From Streptococcus sanguinis SK49 (GTDB taxonomy: Bacteria > Bacillota > Bacilli > Lactobacillales > Streptococcaceae): a stretch of 64,000 nt of DNA. Below the pieces are notes generated by a model. The model was not told where the DNA came from. It made no database searches and worked only from the letters and a program-made list of their open reading frames with translations. This document shows, one piece after another, positions 8,817 to 16,063 of the stretch (the first letter of the stretch is position 1; the number at the start of each line of letters is the position of its first letter). The translations under genes were made by a program, and so were the position numbers. The stretch is from contig NZ_GL890985.1 of the NCBI RefSeq assembly GCF_000212815.1, positions 463,324 to 527,323 of the forward strand. The letters are read 5' to 3'.

Positions 8817-9548
8817 ATGGTAAAGATAAATAGAAAAGATAAAGTAAATATTACTAATATAGAAAAAGAAAGATATCACGGTCCTTTGATTACACATGGT
8901 GTCAGTTTAGGATACATTAAGATTTATCCATGGATAAATTTACCATTTTGCTCATTCTTCTTTTACTGGGCCCTTATAGGTGAAACAGGAAGTCGTCAGG
9001 GATGGATTAAAATTCTATTTTTGACTTGCATCATTCTTAATGTGGTAAGTATTTTATTTGCTTTTTCTAAGTTTCTAATCAATCGATTTAAATTTTTAAC
9101 CTATATTCTGATTGCTTTGCTTACTTGGAGCGCATTAGTTTGGATCAATTTTATCGGAATGTTGATGTTTGCAATAGTAGGAGATTCAAAAAGTATAGAG
9201 GGAATATATCAATCCCCTCTCACTCCATTTTATGTAATATTGATGATGTTCCTTTTTATCTTTGCTTGTGGCCTCTATGCTTGGTATTATCTCCCAAAGA
9301 ATCAAGGAAAAGTCTGGACCTTTAATCAAGTAAAAGAGGGAAATAGAAAGAAAACATGGTGGAATAATTTTGCTATAGCTTTTGCTGGGGCAACAATCAT
9401 TCCCTCCCTCCTAACAGGCTATATTCAGAATGTCTTTGGTATTTTATTGGGAATTTTGTTAACCTTGACGCTGACAGCTGTTATGGTAGATGCGTTTTAT
9501 GCAGCTATTTATATAAGGAAGCATCCGAAAAGTGATGAACTGATTTGA
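8817..9548 (+). CDS. Integral membrane protein of unknown function
   Basis: 243 residues from the ATG at 8817 (a GTG at 8805 would add four), with AAGGG 11 bases upstream. A polar N-terminus of about 40 residues precedes six predicted membrane segments, with a basic cytoplasmic loop (NQVKEGNRKKTWWNN) between the fourth and fifth. AT-rich like its neighbour at 7872. No family recognised. It stands just before the catabolite-controlled eut promoter and ends without an obvious terminator. Confidence 0.55.
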   Translation: MVKINRKDKVNITNIEKERYHGPLITHGVSLGYIKIYPWINLPFCSFFFYWALIGETGSRQGWIKILFLTCIILNVVSILFAFSKFLINRFKFLTYILIALLTWSALVWINFIGMLMFAIVGDSKSIEGIYQSPLTPFYVILMMFLFIFACGLYAWYYLPKNQGKVWTFNQVKEGNRKKTWWNNFAIAFAGATIIPSLLTGYIQNVFGILLGILLTLTLTAVMVDAFYAAIYIRKHPKSDELI

Positions 9549-9685
9549 GGTGTTTTTAGTAACTGACAAAAAGTTGAGTGGTGTTCCAAATATCTCCTAT
9601 GTAGTTAAACAGTTATAGCGTTTATATTCTAAAAGTTTGCTAAGGTAGAGAAATATTTTTCTCTGTTTTTATTTTTTTACAAATC

Positions 9686-9727
9686 TGAAAGCGCTTCATT
9701 GACAAAGTCTGCCAGATAGTTTATAAT
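9686..9727 (+). promoter_or_regulatory. Promoter with cre site for the first eut transcript
   Basis: TTGACA at 9699-9704, a 17-base spacer, then TATAAT at 9722-9727: a consensus vegetative promoter. TGAAAGCGCTTCAT at 9686-9699 fits the CcpA cre consensus and overlaps the -35 box, so CcpA binding should block RNA polymerase when preferred sugars are present. Confidence 0.85.
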
Positions 9728-9740
9728 ATAATAACAGTAT

Positions 9741-9820
9741 AGAAAATGGCAAGGAAGCCTGATTTGATCGCAATGAAGCGAGTGTTTCAGAATCAAAGGG
9801 GTTTTCTATGCCATTTTTTT
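9741..9820 (+). promoter_or_regulatory. ANTAR twin-hairpin antiterminator leader 1
   Basis: Two small hairpins with six-base loops: GGC-AAGGAA-GCC at 9748-9759 and CGC-AATGAA-GCG at 9769-9780. Both loops have A at position 1 and G at position 4, the EutV (ANTAR) recognition rule known from Enterococcus faecalis. A competing terminator pairs 9743-9751 (AAAATGGCA) with 9809-9817 (TGCCATTTT) followed by T. Its 5' arm includes the first arm of hairpin 1, so EutV binding and termination exclude each other. This places the downstream phosphatase, eutP and cobalamin genes under EutVW. Confidence 0.88.
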
Positions 9821-9854
9821 GCGCACTATTATTTTTTTATGGAGGATTGTTTCT

Positions 9855-11171
9855 ATGCGGACAAAAGGAATTGTGCTGCTTTGTGGTTTGGCTTTGCTTC
9901 TGGGAGCTTGTCAAGCGGGGAATAATAAGACGACGACGGAGTCATCCTCGGCTAAGACAGAGACAACAGATAAGGACAAGGCTAAGACTTTGGATAAGGG
10001 CGTTTGGGAAGACAAGCTTTATGCCCGTCTGACCAAGCTCATCAAGGAAAATGGGAACACCAGCTCTAGCTATGATAAAAATAAAAAGCCTTATGCCGTC
10101 TTTGACTGGGACAATACGACCGTCATTAACGACATTGGCGAAGCAACCTTTACCTATCAAATTGAAAATCTGGCCTTTAAGATGACGCCGGAAGAATTTG
10201 ACCAAGCAGTACGGACTAATATACCGAGCGACGATTTTGTTGAGGATTTCCATAACAAAGATGGTGAACCAGTGAACATTGACAAGATTGCGGCCGACTT
10301 GCTTTCTGACTACACGGCTATTTACAATAGCTATAAGGGAATGCAAGGAGATAAGTCTCTGGAAGAAGTCAAAAAGACTGATGAATACCAAGATTTTGCT
10401 GCTAAACTCCGCTATCTTTACGAAGCGATTGGTGACACCTTCAGCTCTGACATCAGCTATCCATGGGTGACCTACCTCTATGCAGGTATGACTTCTGAAG
10501 AAGTTCAAGCTCTATCTGAAAAGTCTATTGACCAGGCTCTCCAAGACAAGCTGACTTCTGAAACTTGGGAAAGTCCAGAAGGCTTGAAAGGTGAGTCAGG
10601 CCAAATCACTGTGACCTTCAAGCGCGGTGTTCGCTCAGTCAAGGAAATGCAAAATCTCTACAAGACTCTGATGGCTAACGGCATTGATGTCTATATCTGC
10701 TCAGCGTCTTATATCGATGTGATTATCCCTTATGCTAGTAATTCTAAGTATGGCTACAATATTCCTAAAGAAAATGTTACTGGTATGCGCCTGAAAAAGG
10801 ATGATAAGGGTGTGATTCAGCCGGAATACGATACCAACTATGCTCAGACTCAAGGTGAGGGCAAGACAGAGACCATCAAAAAGCTGATTGCTGTCAATCA
10901 TGACAATCAAGAACCAATCCTGATTGCCGGTGACAGTAATGGCGACTATGCTATGCTCAAGGACTTCCCTAAATTGCAAATGGGTATCATCTTCAATCTT
11001 CTGAGAGATCCTAGCAAGGGAATCGGTCTTTTGCAAACTAAGGCGATTGAAACTTACGGCCAGGAAGATGCCCTTTACTATCTGCAAGGCCGCGATGAAA
11101 ATAAAGGTGTACTGCTCAACGGCAGGGAAACTATCAAACTAGATAGTAAGGAAGCCCAGCTCAGTAAATAG
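9855..11171 (+). CDS. Exported HAD-family phosphatase lipoprotein (candidate phosphoethanolamine phosphatase)
   Basis: 438 residues from the ATG at 9855, with GGAGG nine bases before it; longer starts would lie inside the leader terminator. The signal peptide ends in LLGAC (lipidated Cys 19), then a Ser/Thr/Lys-rich spacer to about residue 50. HAD motif I is DWDNTT (Asp 84 and Asp 86), motif II is in VYICSAS, and the late motif is AGDSNGDYAML. The overall plan, with a helical cap between motifs I and II, resembles secreted phosphorylcholine/phosphoethanolamine phosphatases and phosphoserine-phosphatase-like HADs. It is the first gene behind a EutV-controlled leader, so a role in freeing ethanolamine from phosphoethanolamine outside the cell is a reasonable inference; the substrate is not shown by the sequence. 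Confidence 0.82.
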   Translation: MRTKGIVLLCGLALLLGACQAGNNKTTTESSSAKTETTDKDKAKTLDKGVWEDKLYARLTKLIKENGNTSSSYDKNKKPYAVFDWDNTTVINDIGEATFTYQIENLAFKMTPEEFDQAVRTNIPSDDFVEDFHNKDGEPVNIDKIAADLLSDYTAIYNSYKGMQGDKSLEEVKKTDEYQDFAAKLRYLYEAIGDTFSSDISYPWVTYLYAGMTSEEVQALSEKSIDQALQDKLTSETWESPEGLKGESGQITVTFKRGVRSVKEMQNLYKTLMANGIDVYICSASYIDVIIPYASNSKYGYNIPKENVTGMRLKKDDKGVIQPEYDTNYAQTQGEGKTETIKKLIAVNHDNQEPILIAGDSNGDYAMLKDFPKLQMGIIFNLLRDPSKGIGLLQTKAIETYGQEDALYYLQGRDENKGVLLNGRETIKLDSKEAQLSK

Positions 11172-11201
11172 CGGGCAGTCCCCTGTCATAGAGAGGAATG
11201 G

Positions 11202-11645
11202 ATGCAAAATATGAAAAAAATCATGTTTGTCGGTCCAGTCGGAGTGGGTAAGACTACTCTGACCCAGCGACTGAAAGGCTTGGAGCTAAGCTACTTTAAG
11301 ACTCAGGCTATTGAGTTCTATGATGCCATCATTGATACGCCCGGAGAATTTCTCCAGCATCGTAAGTATTATAATGCTCTGAACGTGACAGCAACAGAAG
11401 CTGATGTGATTGGTCTCTTGGTGGCGGCTTCCAATCAGATGCAGACCTTTCCTCAAGGCTTTTCTTCCCTCTTCAATAAAGAAGTGATTGGCATTGTCAC
11501 CAAGATTGATATGGCTGAACAGCCGGAGCAAATTGAAAAAGCGCGGCGACAGCTGAAAGTGGCTGGAGCCAAGGAAATTTTTGAAATATCAGCGACGGAA
11601 AACGAAGGAATTGACCGTCTTCAGGCTTATCTGGAGTCAGACTAG
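11202..11645 (+). CDS. eutP: Ethanolamine utilization protein EutP
   Basis: 147-residue Ras-like small P-loop protein of the EutP/PduV family. The Walker A motif GPVGVGKTT is close to the start, DTPG is at switch II, and the TKID motif is the guanine-specificity motif. EutP homologues have been reported as acetate kinases or small GTPases associated with microcompartments. GAGAGGA lies four bases before the ATG at 11202; a second ATG at 11211 is possible. It is the second gene of the first eut transcript. Confidence 0.9.
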   Translation: MQNMKKIMFVGPVGVGKTTLTQRLKGLELSYFKTQAIEFYDAIIDTPGEFLQHRKYYNALNVTATEADVIGLLVAASNQMQTFPQGFSSLFNKEVIGIVTKIDMAEQPEQIEKARRQLKVAGAKEIFEISATENEGIDRLQAYLESD

Positions 11646-11709
11646 GGACGAAAAAGCCGAATATGGTATACTAGATTCTAACAAGGAAACGAGGAAGGAA
11701 TGTCTATTT

Positions 11710-12804
11710 ATGAAAGTAGAGCACGGTGGAAATGCGGCAGCTTTGGCTGAGGAATTTGGTTTTTCTCTAGAAGACTGTCTGGATTTCAGTGCCAATATCA
11801 ACCCTTTGGGGATTTCTCAAAAGCTTAGGGCTTGTCTGACCGAGTCCATTGATTGGCTGGTTCATTATCCAGACATCAGCTACAGCCGCTCCAGAGAGCT
11901 TTTGGCACATCATCATGACCTAGAAAAGGACAATGTCCTGCTGGCAAATGGTGCGGTAGAAGTCTTTTATGAGCTGGCCCGCTTCCTGCGTCCAAAAACG
12001 GTCCTGACTCTGAGCCCTACTTTCATGGAATATGAAAAAGCCTTCTTGCAAGTGCAGACCAAGGTGGAGCGCTTTAGCCTTCCTTCTCCATCCTATGAGT
12101 GGAATCTAGCTGACATGTTGCCAGCCTTGGATTCACTGACTGCAGGAGACGCTGTACTCATCTGTAATCCCAATAATCCGACGGGTACCTTGATTCGGCG
12201 TACTGAGTTAGAAAAGCTAGCTGACTACTTGCAGGAGCGGCAAATCTTTTTGATATTGGATGAAGCTTTTATGGATTTTCTGGACGATGAGGAGGCCTAT
12301 AGCTTTGTCTCATGTCTAGCTGTCTATCCAAATGCAGTAGTGGTACGGTCTCTGACTAAGTTTTATGCTATTCCTGGTCTGAGATTGGGCTATGCTCTCA
12401 GCTGTCATCCGACTTGCTTTGATGAGATAGAGGGGAGCCGTGCTCCTTGGTCGGTCAATGCCATGGCGGATTACGCCCTGCCTGTCCTTTTGGAAGACCA
12501 GGCCTATCAGCAAGCTACCAAGGAGTGGCTTCGAGTAGAAAGAGATTTCCTTTTTCAAGGACTGACTGCATTTTCACGGATTCGGCCGGTCAAGCCTAGT
12601 GTCAACTATATCTTCTTTGAATATTTAGGTCAGCAGGACCTGCGTCAGGAGCTTCGGCAGAGAAAGATTTTTATCCGTTCCTGTCAAAATTATCATGATC
12701 TGACAGACCGGCATTACCGCATAGCCATCCGCAGCCATCAGGAGAATGAACAGCTTCTGACTTGCCTGATAGAGGTCTTGGCGAAAGAGGCTCCTTATGA
12801 CTAA
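11710..12804 (+). CDS. cobD: L-threonine-O-3-phosphate decarboxylase CobD
   Basis: PLP enzyme that turns threonine phosphate into (R)-1-amino-2-propanol phosphate, the linker of the cobalamin nucleotide loop. 364 residues from the ATG at 11710, which has an AGGAAGGA site and starts at the family's MKVEHGGN (HGGN is the conserved CobD N-terminus). The fold-type I aminotransferase landmarks are NANPN-like CNPNNPTG, DEAFMDF, and the PLP lysine in RSLTKFYAIPGLRLGY. Histidinol-phosphate aminotransferase is the near relative, but the HGGN start, DFSANINPLG and the next gene (pduX, which makes its substrate) favour CobD. It overlaps pduX by eight bases. Confidence 0.9.
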   Translation: MKVEHGGNAAALAEEFGFSLEDCLDFSANINPLGISQKLRACLTESIDWLVHYPDISYSRSRELLAHHHDLEKDNVLLANGAVEVFYELARFLRPKTVLTLSPTFMEYEKAFLQVQTKVERFSLPSPSYEWNLADMLPALDSLTAGDAVLICNPNNPTGTLIRRTELEKLADYLQERQIFLILDEAFMDFLDDEEAYSFVSCLAVYPNAVVVRSLTKFYAIPGLRLGYALSCHPTCFDEIEGSRAPWSVNAMADYALPVLLEDQAYQQATKEWLRVERDFLFQGLTAFSRIRPVKPSVNYIFFEYLGQQDLRQELRQRKIFIRSCQNYHDLTDRHYRIAIRSHQENEQLLTCLIEVLAKEAPYD

Positions 12805-13663
12805 GGGGATCGTGTCTTGTCCGGGTTCCTGCGGTGAATTATTTCAAGGTCTAGTAGGAGAGCAAGAGGTCCTGCTCTCCTATGGGATTGAGAAGCGTAG
12901 TCGGGTTAGATTGGACGGAACTTCGTCTCTCGCAAGGCAAGCTCAAGGTGAAAAGGTAAGGCGAGCTTTGGAGCTCCTGCCTGTGGCCAATGCTTTCTCT
13001 TTTGTTCAGGAGTCAGACCTGCCGATCAGCAAGGGCTATTCTAGCAGCACAGCTGATATGGTTAGCTGCCTGCAGGCGGCCTTTCTGGGGCAGAAGCAGC
13101 TTCTAAGAGCGGCAGACTTGACTTGTCTCTGTGCCAAGATTGAGCCTACTGACTCAGTGGCTTTTGCGGACTGGACGGTCATTGATCCCCTGACTGGTCA
13201 AGTGGTCTGGCAGACAGACTGGCGACCGGAGCTCTATGTTTATATCTTGGAGCCTGTGGAGATGGTGACTACCCTTGACTTGGTTCGGATGAAGGACAGT
13301 CCTAGCTATCCGGCTGAGGAGTCCAAGCGCTTGCTTCCTCTCTTTCAGGAAGCTTGTCAGGAGAAGAGTCTGGAAAAGATTGGTCATTTAGCGAGTTATA
13401 GTGCTTTGTTGAATAACAAACGGCTACCCAAGCCCTACCTGAAAGAATTACTGAATTTGGTAAAAGAATACCAGTGCTTAGGCCTCAATGTTGCTCATAG
13501 TGGTACATTGGTTGGTCTGCTGCTGAACAGGGAACAGCTAGAAATCTTGCCCAAGCTAGAGGCTGAACTAGCTCGCTCAGCTAGTGGGGCTTATTATCAG
13601 ACTCGGACCTTGAGTAGGATTATTTTTGAAGGGGTGCAGCCGGTCAGGGAGGAGACAGACTAG
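12797..13663 (+). CDS. pduX: L-threonine kinase PduX
   Basis: GHMP-family kinase making O-phospho-L-threonine for CobD, part of cobalamin linker synthesis. 288 residues. The N-terminal PGSCGELFQG and the nucleotide-binding SKGYSSSTADM (the GHMP motif 2, with Ser-rich loop) are diagnostic; the C-terminal NVAHSGTLVGLLL is GHMP motif 3. It starts within the end of cobD and ends two bases before cobT, so the three genes are translated as a unit. Together PduX and CobD suffice to make aminopropanol phosphate from threonine. Confidence 0.9.
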   Translation: MTKGIVSCPGSCGELFQGLVGEQEVLLSYGIEKRSRVRLDGTSSLARQAQGEKVRRALELLPVANAFSFVQESDLPISKGYSSSTADMVSCLQAAFLGQKQLLRAADLTCLCAKIEPTDSVAFADWTVIDPLTGQVVWQTDWRPELYVYILEPVEMVTTLDLVRMKDSPSYPAEESKRLLPLFQEACQEKSLEKIGHLASYSALLNNKRLPKPYLKELLNLVKEYQCLGLNVAHSGTLVGLLLNREQLEILPKLEAELARSASGAYYQTRTLSRIIFEGVQPVREETD

Positions 13664-13664
13664 T

Positions 13665-14732
13665 TTGAAAGACTTAGAAAAAATTATTGAGCAGATTCTT
13701 CCGATAGACAGAGACAAGGTTCAAGAAGGGCAGAGCTACTGTGATCGGCTAGGAAAGCCGCCAGGCTCCTTAGGAAAGCTAGAGACCATCTATGCTCGCT
13801 TGCATGCCATGTTTCCTGGTCCCATTGATTTGGAGAAGAAGATTGTCCTTGTCTACGTAGCGGATAATGGCATCGTGGCTGAAGGCGTTTCAGCCAATCC
13901 TCAGGAAACGACCTATACTGTTGCTCGCAATATTCTAGCAGGGAAGTCAGGCTTGTGTGCTATTTCCAAACATGCAGGTTCAGACATCTGTCTGGTAGAC
14001 ATTGGCTGCAAGAAGGATATCTTTGAGGAGAATGAGGACAAGTTTTGTCATGGGACGCGTAATATGCTCGAGGAGCCAGCCATGACTCGTGAGCAGGCAA
14101 TAGCGGCAATTCTAGTCGGCTACAAGAAGACAGAGGCCTTGATTAAAGACGGCTATCGTCTCTTTGGAACAGGAGAAATGGGGATTGGCAACACCACCAC
14201 CTCAGCAGCTGTTATTGCTGCAGTTCTCGGTCTTAAAGCAGAAGACGTCACAGGCTATGGAGCTGGTCTGACTCAGGATATGAAGGCTCATAAAACTGCC
14301 GTTATCCAGCAGTGTTTGGATCGTCACGCTCCTTATGGAGATATTCTGGATCTGACCGCTAAGCTTGGCGGGCTGGATATGCTGGCTATGGCAGGCACTC
14401 ATCTTGCCTGTGCCCGCTATCAGCTGCCATGTGTAGTGGATGGCCTTATCTCTCTGACGGGGCTTCTGATTGCCCATCAGCTGACTCCTCATGTCTTGGA
14501 CTATACCTTTGCTTCCCATGCTTCGACGGAGCCTGCTTACAGACTGGTCAGTGACTTTCTAGGACTGGAGCCCATGCTTTTGCTGGACATGCGATTGGGT
14601 GAAGGCTCGGGCTGCCCTTTGGCTTTCTTTCTGCTGGGAAATGCTGTCTATACTATGGAGCACATGCCAACCTTTGCTGAAGGCAGCTTGAAAGAAGAAG
14701 ATTATGTTGATATTCGCAAAAATGTGACTTAA
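13665..14732 (+). CDS. cobT: Nicotinate-nucleotide-dimethylbenzimidazole phosphoribosyltransferase
   Basis: Activates the lower ligand base (DMB) to alpha-ribazole phosphate. 355 residues from a TTG at 13665, with GGAGG 11 bases upstream inside the end of pduX; an earlier in-frame ATG would run 39 bases into pduX with no ribosome site. Landmarks are KPPGSLGKLE near the start, FGTGEMGIGNTTTSAA in the middle and the catalytic glutamate in DMRLGEGSGCPLAF. CobU, CobS and CobC are not in this window, so the rest of nucleotide-loop assembly must lie elsewhere. Confidence 0.93.
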   Translation: MKDLEKIIEQILPIDRDKVQEGQSYCDRLGKPPGSLGKLETIYARLHAMFPGPIDLEKKIVLVYVADNGIVAEGVSANPQETTYTVARNILAGKSGLCAISKHAGSDICLVDIGCKKDIFEENEDKFCHGTRNMLEEPAMTREQAIAAILVGYKKTEALIKDGYRLFGTGEMGIGNTTTSAAVIAAVLGLKAEDVTGYGAGLTQDMKAHKTAVIQQCLDRHAPYGDILDLTAKLGGLDMLAMAGTHLACARYQLPCVVDGLISLTGLLIAHQLTPHVLDYTFASHASTEPAYRLVSDFLGLEPMLLLDMRLGEGSGCPLAFFLLGNAVYTMEHMPTFAEGSLKEEDYVDIRKNVT

Positions 14733-14744
14733 AGGAGGAAAAAT

Positions 14745-15344
14745 ATGCAACTCTATACAAAAACAGGTGATAAGGGCTTGACCAAGCTAGTTGGCGGCCA
14801 AAGTGTCGCCAAGGATGCAGAACGAGTTAATGCTTATGGAACCATTGATGAGCTGAACTCTTGGATTGGTTATACTATTACCAAGCTGGACAAGGATGAT
14901 AAGCTGAGAGATGAGCTGCTCCAGCTGCAGCATTATCTCTTTGACTGTGGTTCAGACCTCTCTACTCCTAAGGGAGTTTACCCTTATAAGGTCGATCAGC
15001 AGCTGATTGACTGGATTGAGGAGAGGATTGATACTTACGCAGAAATTCCACCGGCTCTGGAAAGGTTTATCCTGCCAGGTGGTGACGAGATTGCTTCCAT
15101 GATTCATGTGGCTCGGACCATTGCAAGACGGGCAGAGCGTCATATCGTAGGGGCTATGTGGACTACGGAAATTAACAATAATGTCCTGATTTTTGTCAAT
15201 CGTCTATCAGATTATTTCTTTGCCTTGGCTCGGGTAATCAACTTTACCAAGCATCAAGAAGATATCGCCTATGAAAGAGGTGCCAAGGTCTTCCACAATA
15301 TCACCAAGGCGGATGTTGAGCGTTGGGCTAGCAAACGCCAGTGA
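14745..15344 (+). CDS. pduO: Cob(I)alamin adenosyltransferase, PduO type
   Basis: Transfers the adenosyl group from ATP to cob(I)alamin, giving the AdoCbl cofactor of EutBC. 199 residues. The N-terminal YTKTGDKGLT is the ATP-binding motif of PduO/MMAB enzymes, followed by VNAYGTIDELNSWIG, LPGGDEIAS and ARTIARRAER with the conserved arginines; LNRLSD-like NRLSDYFFALAR marks the last helix. AAAGGAGG precedes the ATG. It is the last gene of the first eut transcript and is followed by a large hairpin. A second, EutT-type transferase lies at 27145. Confidence 0.92.
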   Translation: MQLYTKTGDKGLTKLVGGQSVAKDAERVNAYGTIDELNSWIGYTITKLDKDDKLRDELLQLQHYLFDCGSDLSTPKGVYPYKVDQQLIDWIEERIDTYAEIPPALERFILPGGDEIASMIHVARTIARRAERHIVGAMWTTEINNNVLIFVNRLSDYFFALARVINFTKHQEDIAYERGAKVFHNITKADVERWASKRQ

Positions 15345-15360
15345 CAAAAAGATACAGAAA

Positions 15361-15418
15361 AAGTTCTGTCTTTCCAAATTGACTCCTACTGAGTCTTGGA
15401 AGGACAGAACTTATTTTG
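15361..15418. terminator. Bidirectional terminator shared by pduO and the minus-strand riboswitch RNA
   Basis: 17-base-pair stem, 15361-15377 with 15396-15412, one G-U pair, and an inner GACTC/GAGTC stem. The minus strand leaves a run of five T, the plus strand a weaker TTATTTT. It would end pduO messages and also any minus-strand RNA that reads past 15425. Confidence 0.75.
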
Positions 15419-15424
15419 ATATTC

Positions 15425-15800
15425 TAAAAAAGAAAGCCGCCTATACATCATCGTATCTTCATGCTAAGCTTCGTTGATTAGCACTAGCTTTCCAATTATT
15501 GACTCTGCTCCTTTGCAGAAAGACAAGTGAAACCTCATCTTTAGAAAATTAACGTACTTAAACGTAGAGTCAATAATGGAAACTAAGCTAAAATGTTTGT
15601 TCCAAACTGACATCACTACCTTACATCGAGGCATGAAATCTACTAAAATTTAAGAATAAAGACCTGACTTAAAGCTGAAAAGCTTATCACAGTGGCGGGA
15701 CCGCGCTGGATTTGCACCAGACTTCCATATCCTTAAAAGTACTAAAATCAATTTCCTAGTAACTAGATTGTAACACCTTTCACAGGGAATTACAAGGAAA
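15425..15800 (-). ncRNA. EutX/Rli55-like regulatory RNA: AdoCbl riboswitch plus EutV-binding hairpins
   Basis: Read on the minus strand: an adenosylcobalamin riboswitch (about 15800 to 15648), then about 130 bases, then a twin ANTAR target. Hairpin 1 is TCTGC-AAAGGA-GCAGA (15519 to 15504). Hairpin 2 is an imperfect stem with loop AACGAA (15483 to 15462). Both loops keep A1 and G4. A terminator follows, pairing 15487-15493 with 15431-15437 ahead of a T-run, and the larger hairpin at 15361-15412 lies beyond. A long inverted repeat (about 15567-15588 with 15487-15506) encloses hairpin 1. In E. faecalis (EutX) and Listeria (Rli55) such RNAs sequester EutV when AdoCbl is scarce. Exact ends and promoter are not resolved. 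Confidence 0.8.
15648..15800 (-). promoter_or_regulatory. Adenosylcobalamin riboswitch on the minus strand
   Basis: The reverse strand carries the B12-box core: GGAAGTCTGGTGCAAATCC, then GCGCGGTCCCGCCACTGTGA, followed by the 3' element AAGTCAGG; GAAAGGTGTT near 15775-15784 fits the 5' element. No protein-coding gene lies downstream on that strand within the window's intergenic gap: next is the ANTAR hairpin pair, then pduO in the opposite direction. So this riboswitch controls an RNA, not a protein. Confidence 0.92.
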
Positions 15801-15896
15801 ATGAACTAAATTTTAATAAAAATTTAATTCTTCAAATAAACTTGGCTTTGCAAGGGGATGCGGCACTAAAAATTTCTTATATTAATGACTTTTTCA

Positions 15897-15925
15897 TTGC
15901 CTTGAAAGCGCTTTTGTGTTATAAT
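15897..15925 (+). promoter_or_regulatory. eutG promoter with cre site in the spacer
   Basis: TTGCCT at 15897-15902, a 17-base spacer, TATAAT at 15920-15925. TGAAAGCGCTTTTG at 15903-15916 fills most of the spacer and matches the cre core, predicting CcpA repression. Confidence 0.82.
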
Positions 15926-15932
15926 TCAATAT

Positions 15933-16030
15933 AGTACAAAGGGGTACTGAAGATAAATAAGCAATGAAGCTATATGAAAATGCTGTGACGTGTGTAGGGG
16001 AGCAGTCTTATTTTCATATAGTTTCTTTTT
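15933..16030 (+). promoter_or_regulatory. ANTAR twin-hairpin antiterminator leader 2 (eutG)
   Basis: Hairpin 1 is AGTAC-AAAGGG-GTACT (15933-15948) and hairpin 2 is AGC-AATGAA-GCT (15960-15971); both loops have A1 and G4. A terminator pairs 15970-15981 with 16010-16021 (12 base pairs) before a T-rich tract at 16022-16030, and its 5' arm shares two bases with hairpin 2. Transcription would start around 15932, so hairpin 1 is at the very 5' end of the message. Confidence 0.85.
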
Positions 16031-16063
16031 GTTTAAAAATAGATATAACAGAAAGGAGAAAAG

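Noticed and set aside
9819-9854. A longer start for the HAD lipoprotein at 9819.
   Set aside because: It begins in the terminator T-run and would put 12 residues ahead of a standard lipoprotein signal peptide.
15648-15800. The cobalamin riboswitch as a sense-strand leader of eutG.
   Set aside because: The B12-box consensus is present only on the minus strand; on the plus strand eutG has its own promoter at 15897 downstream of it.
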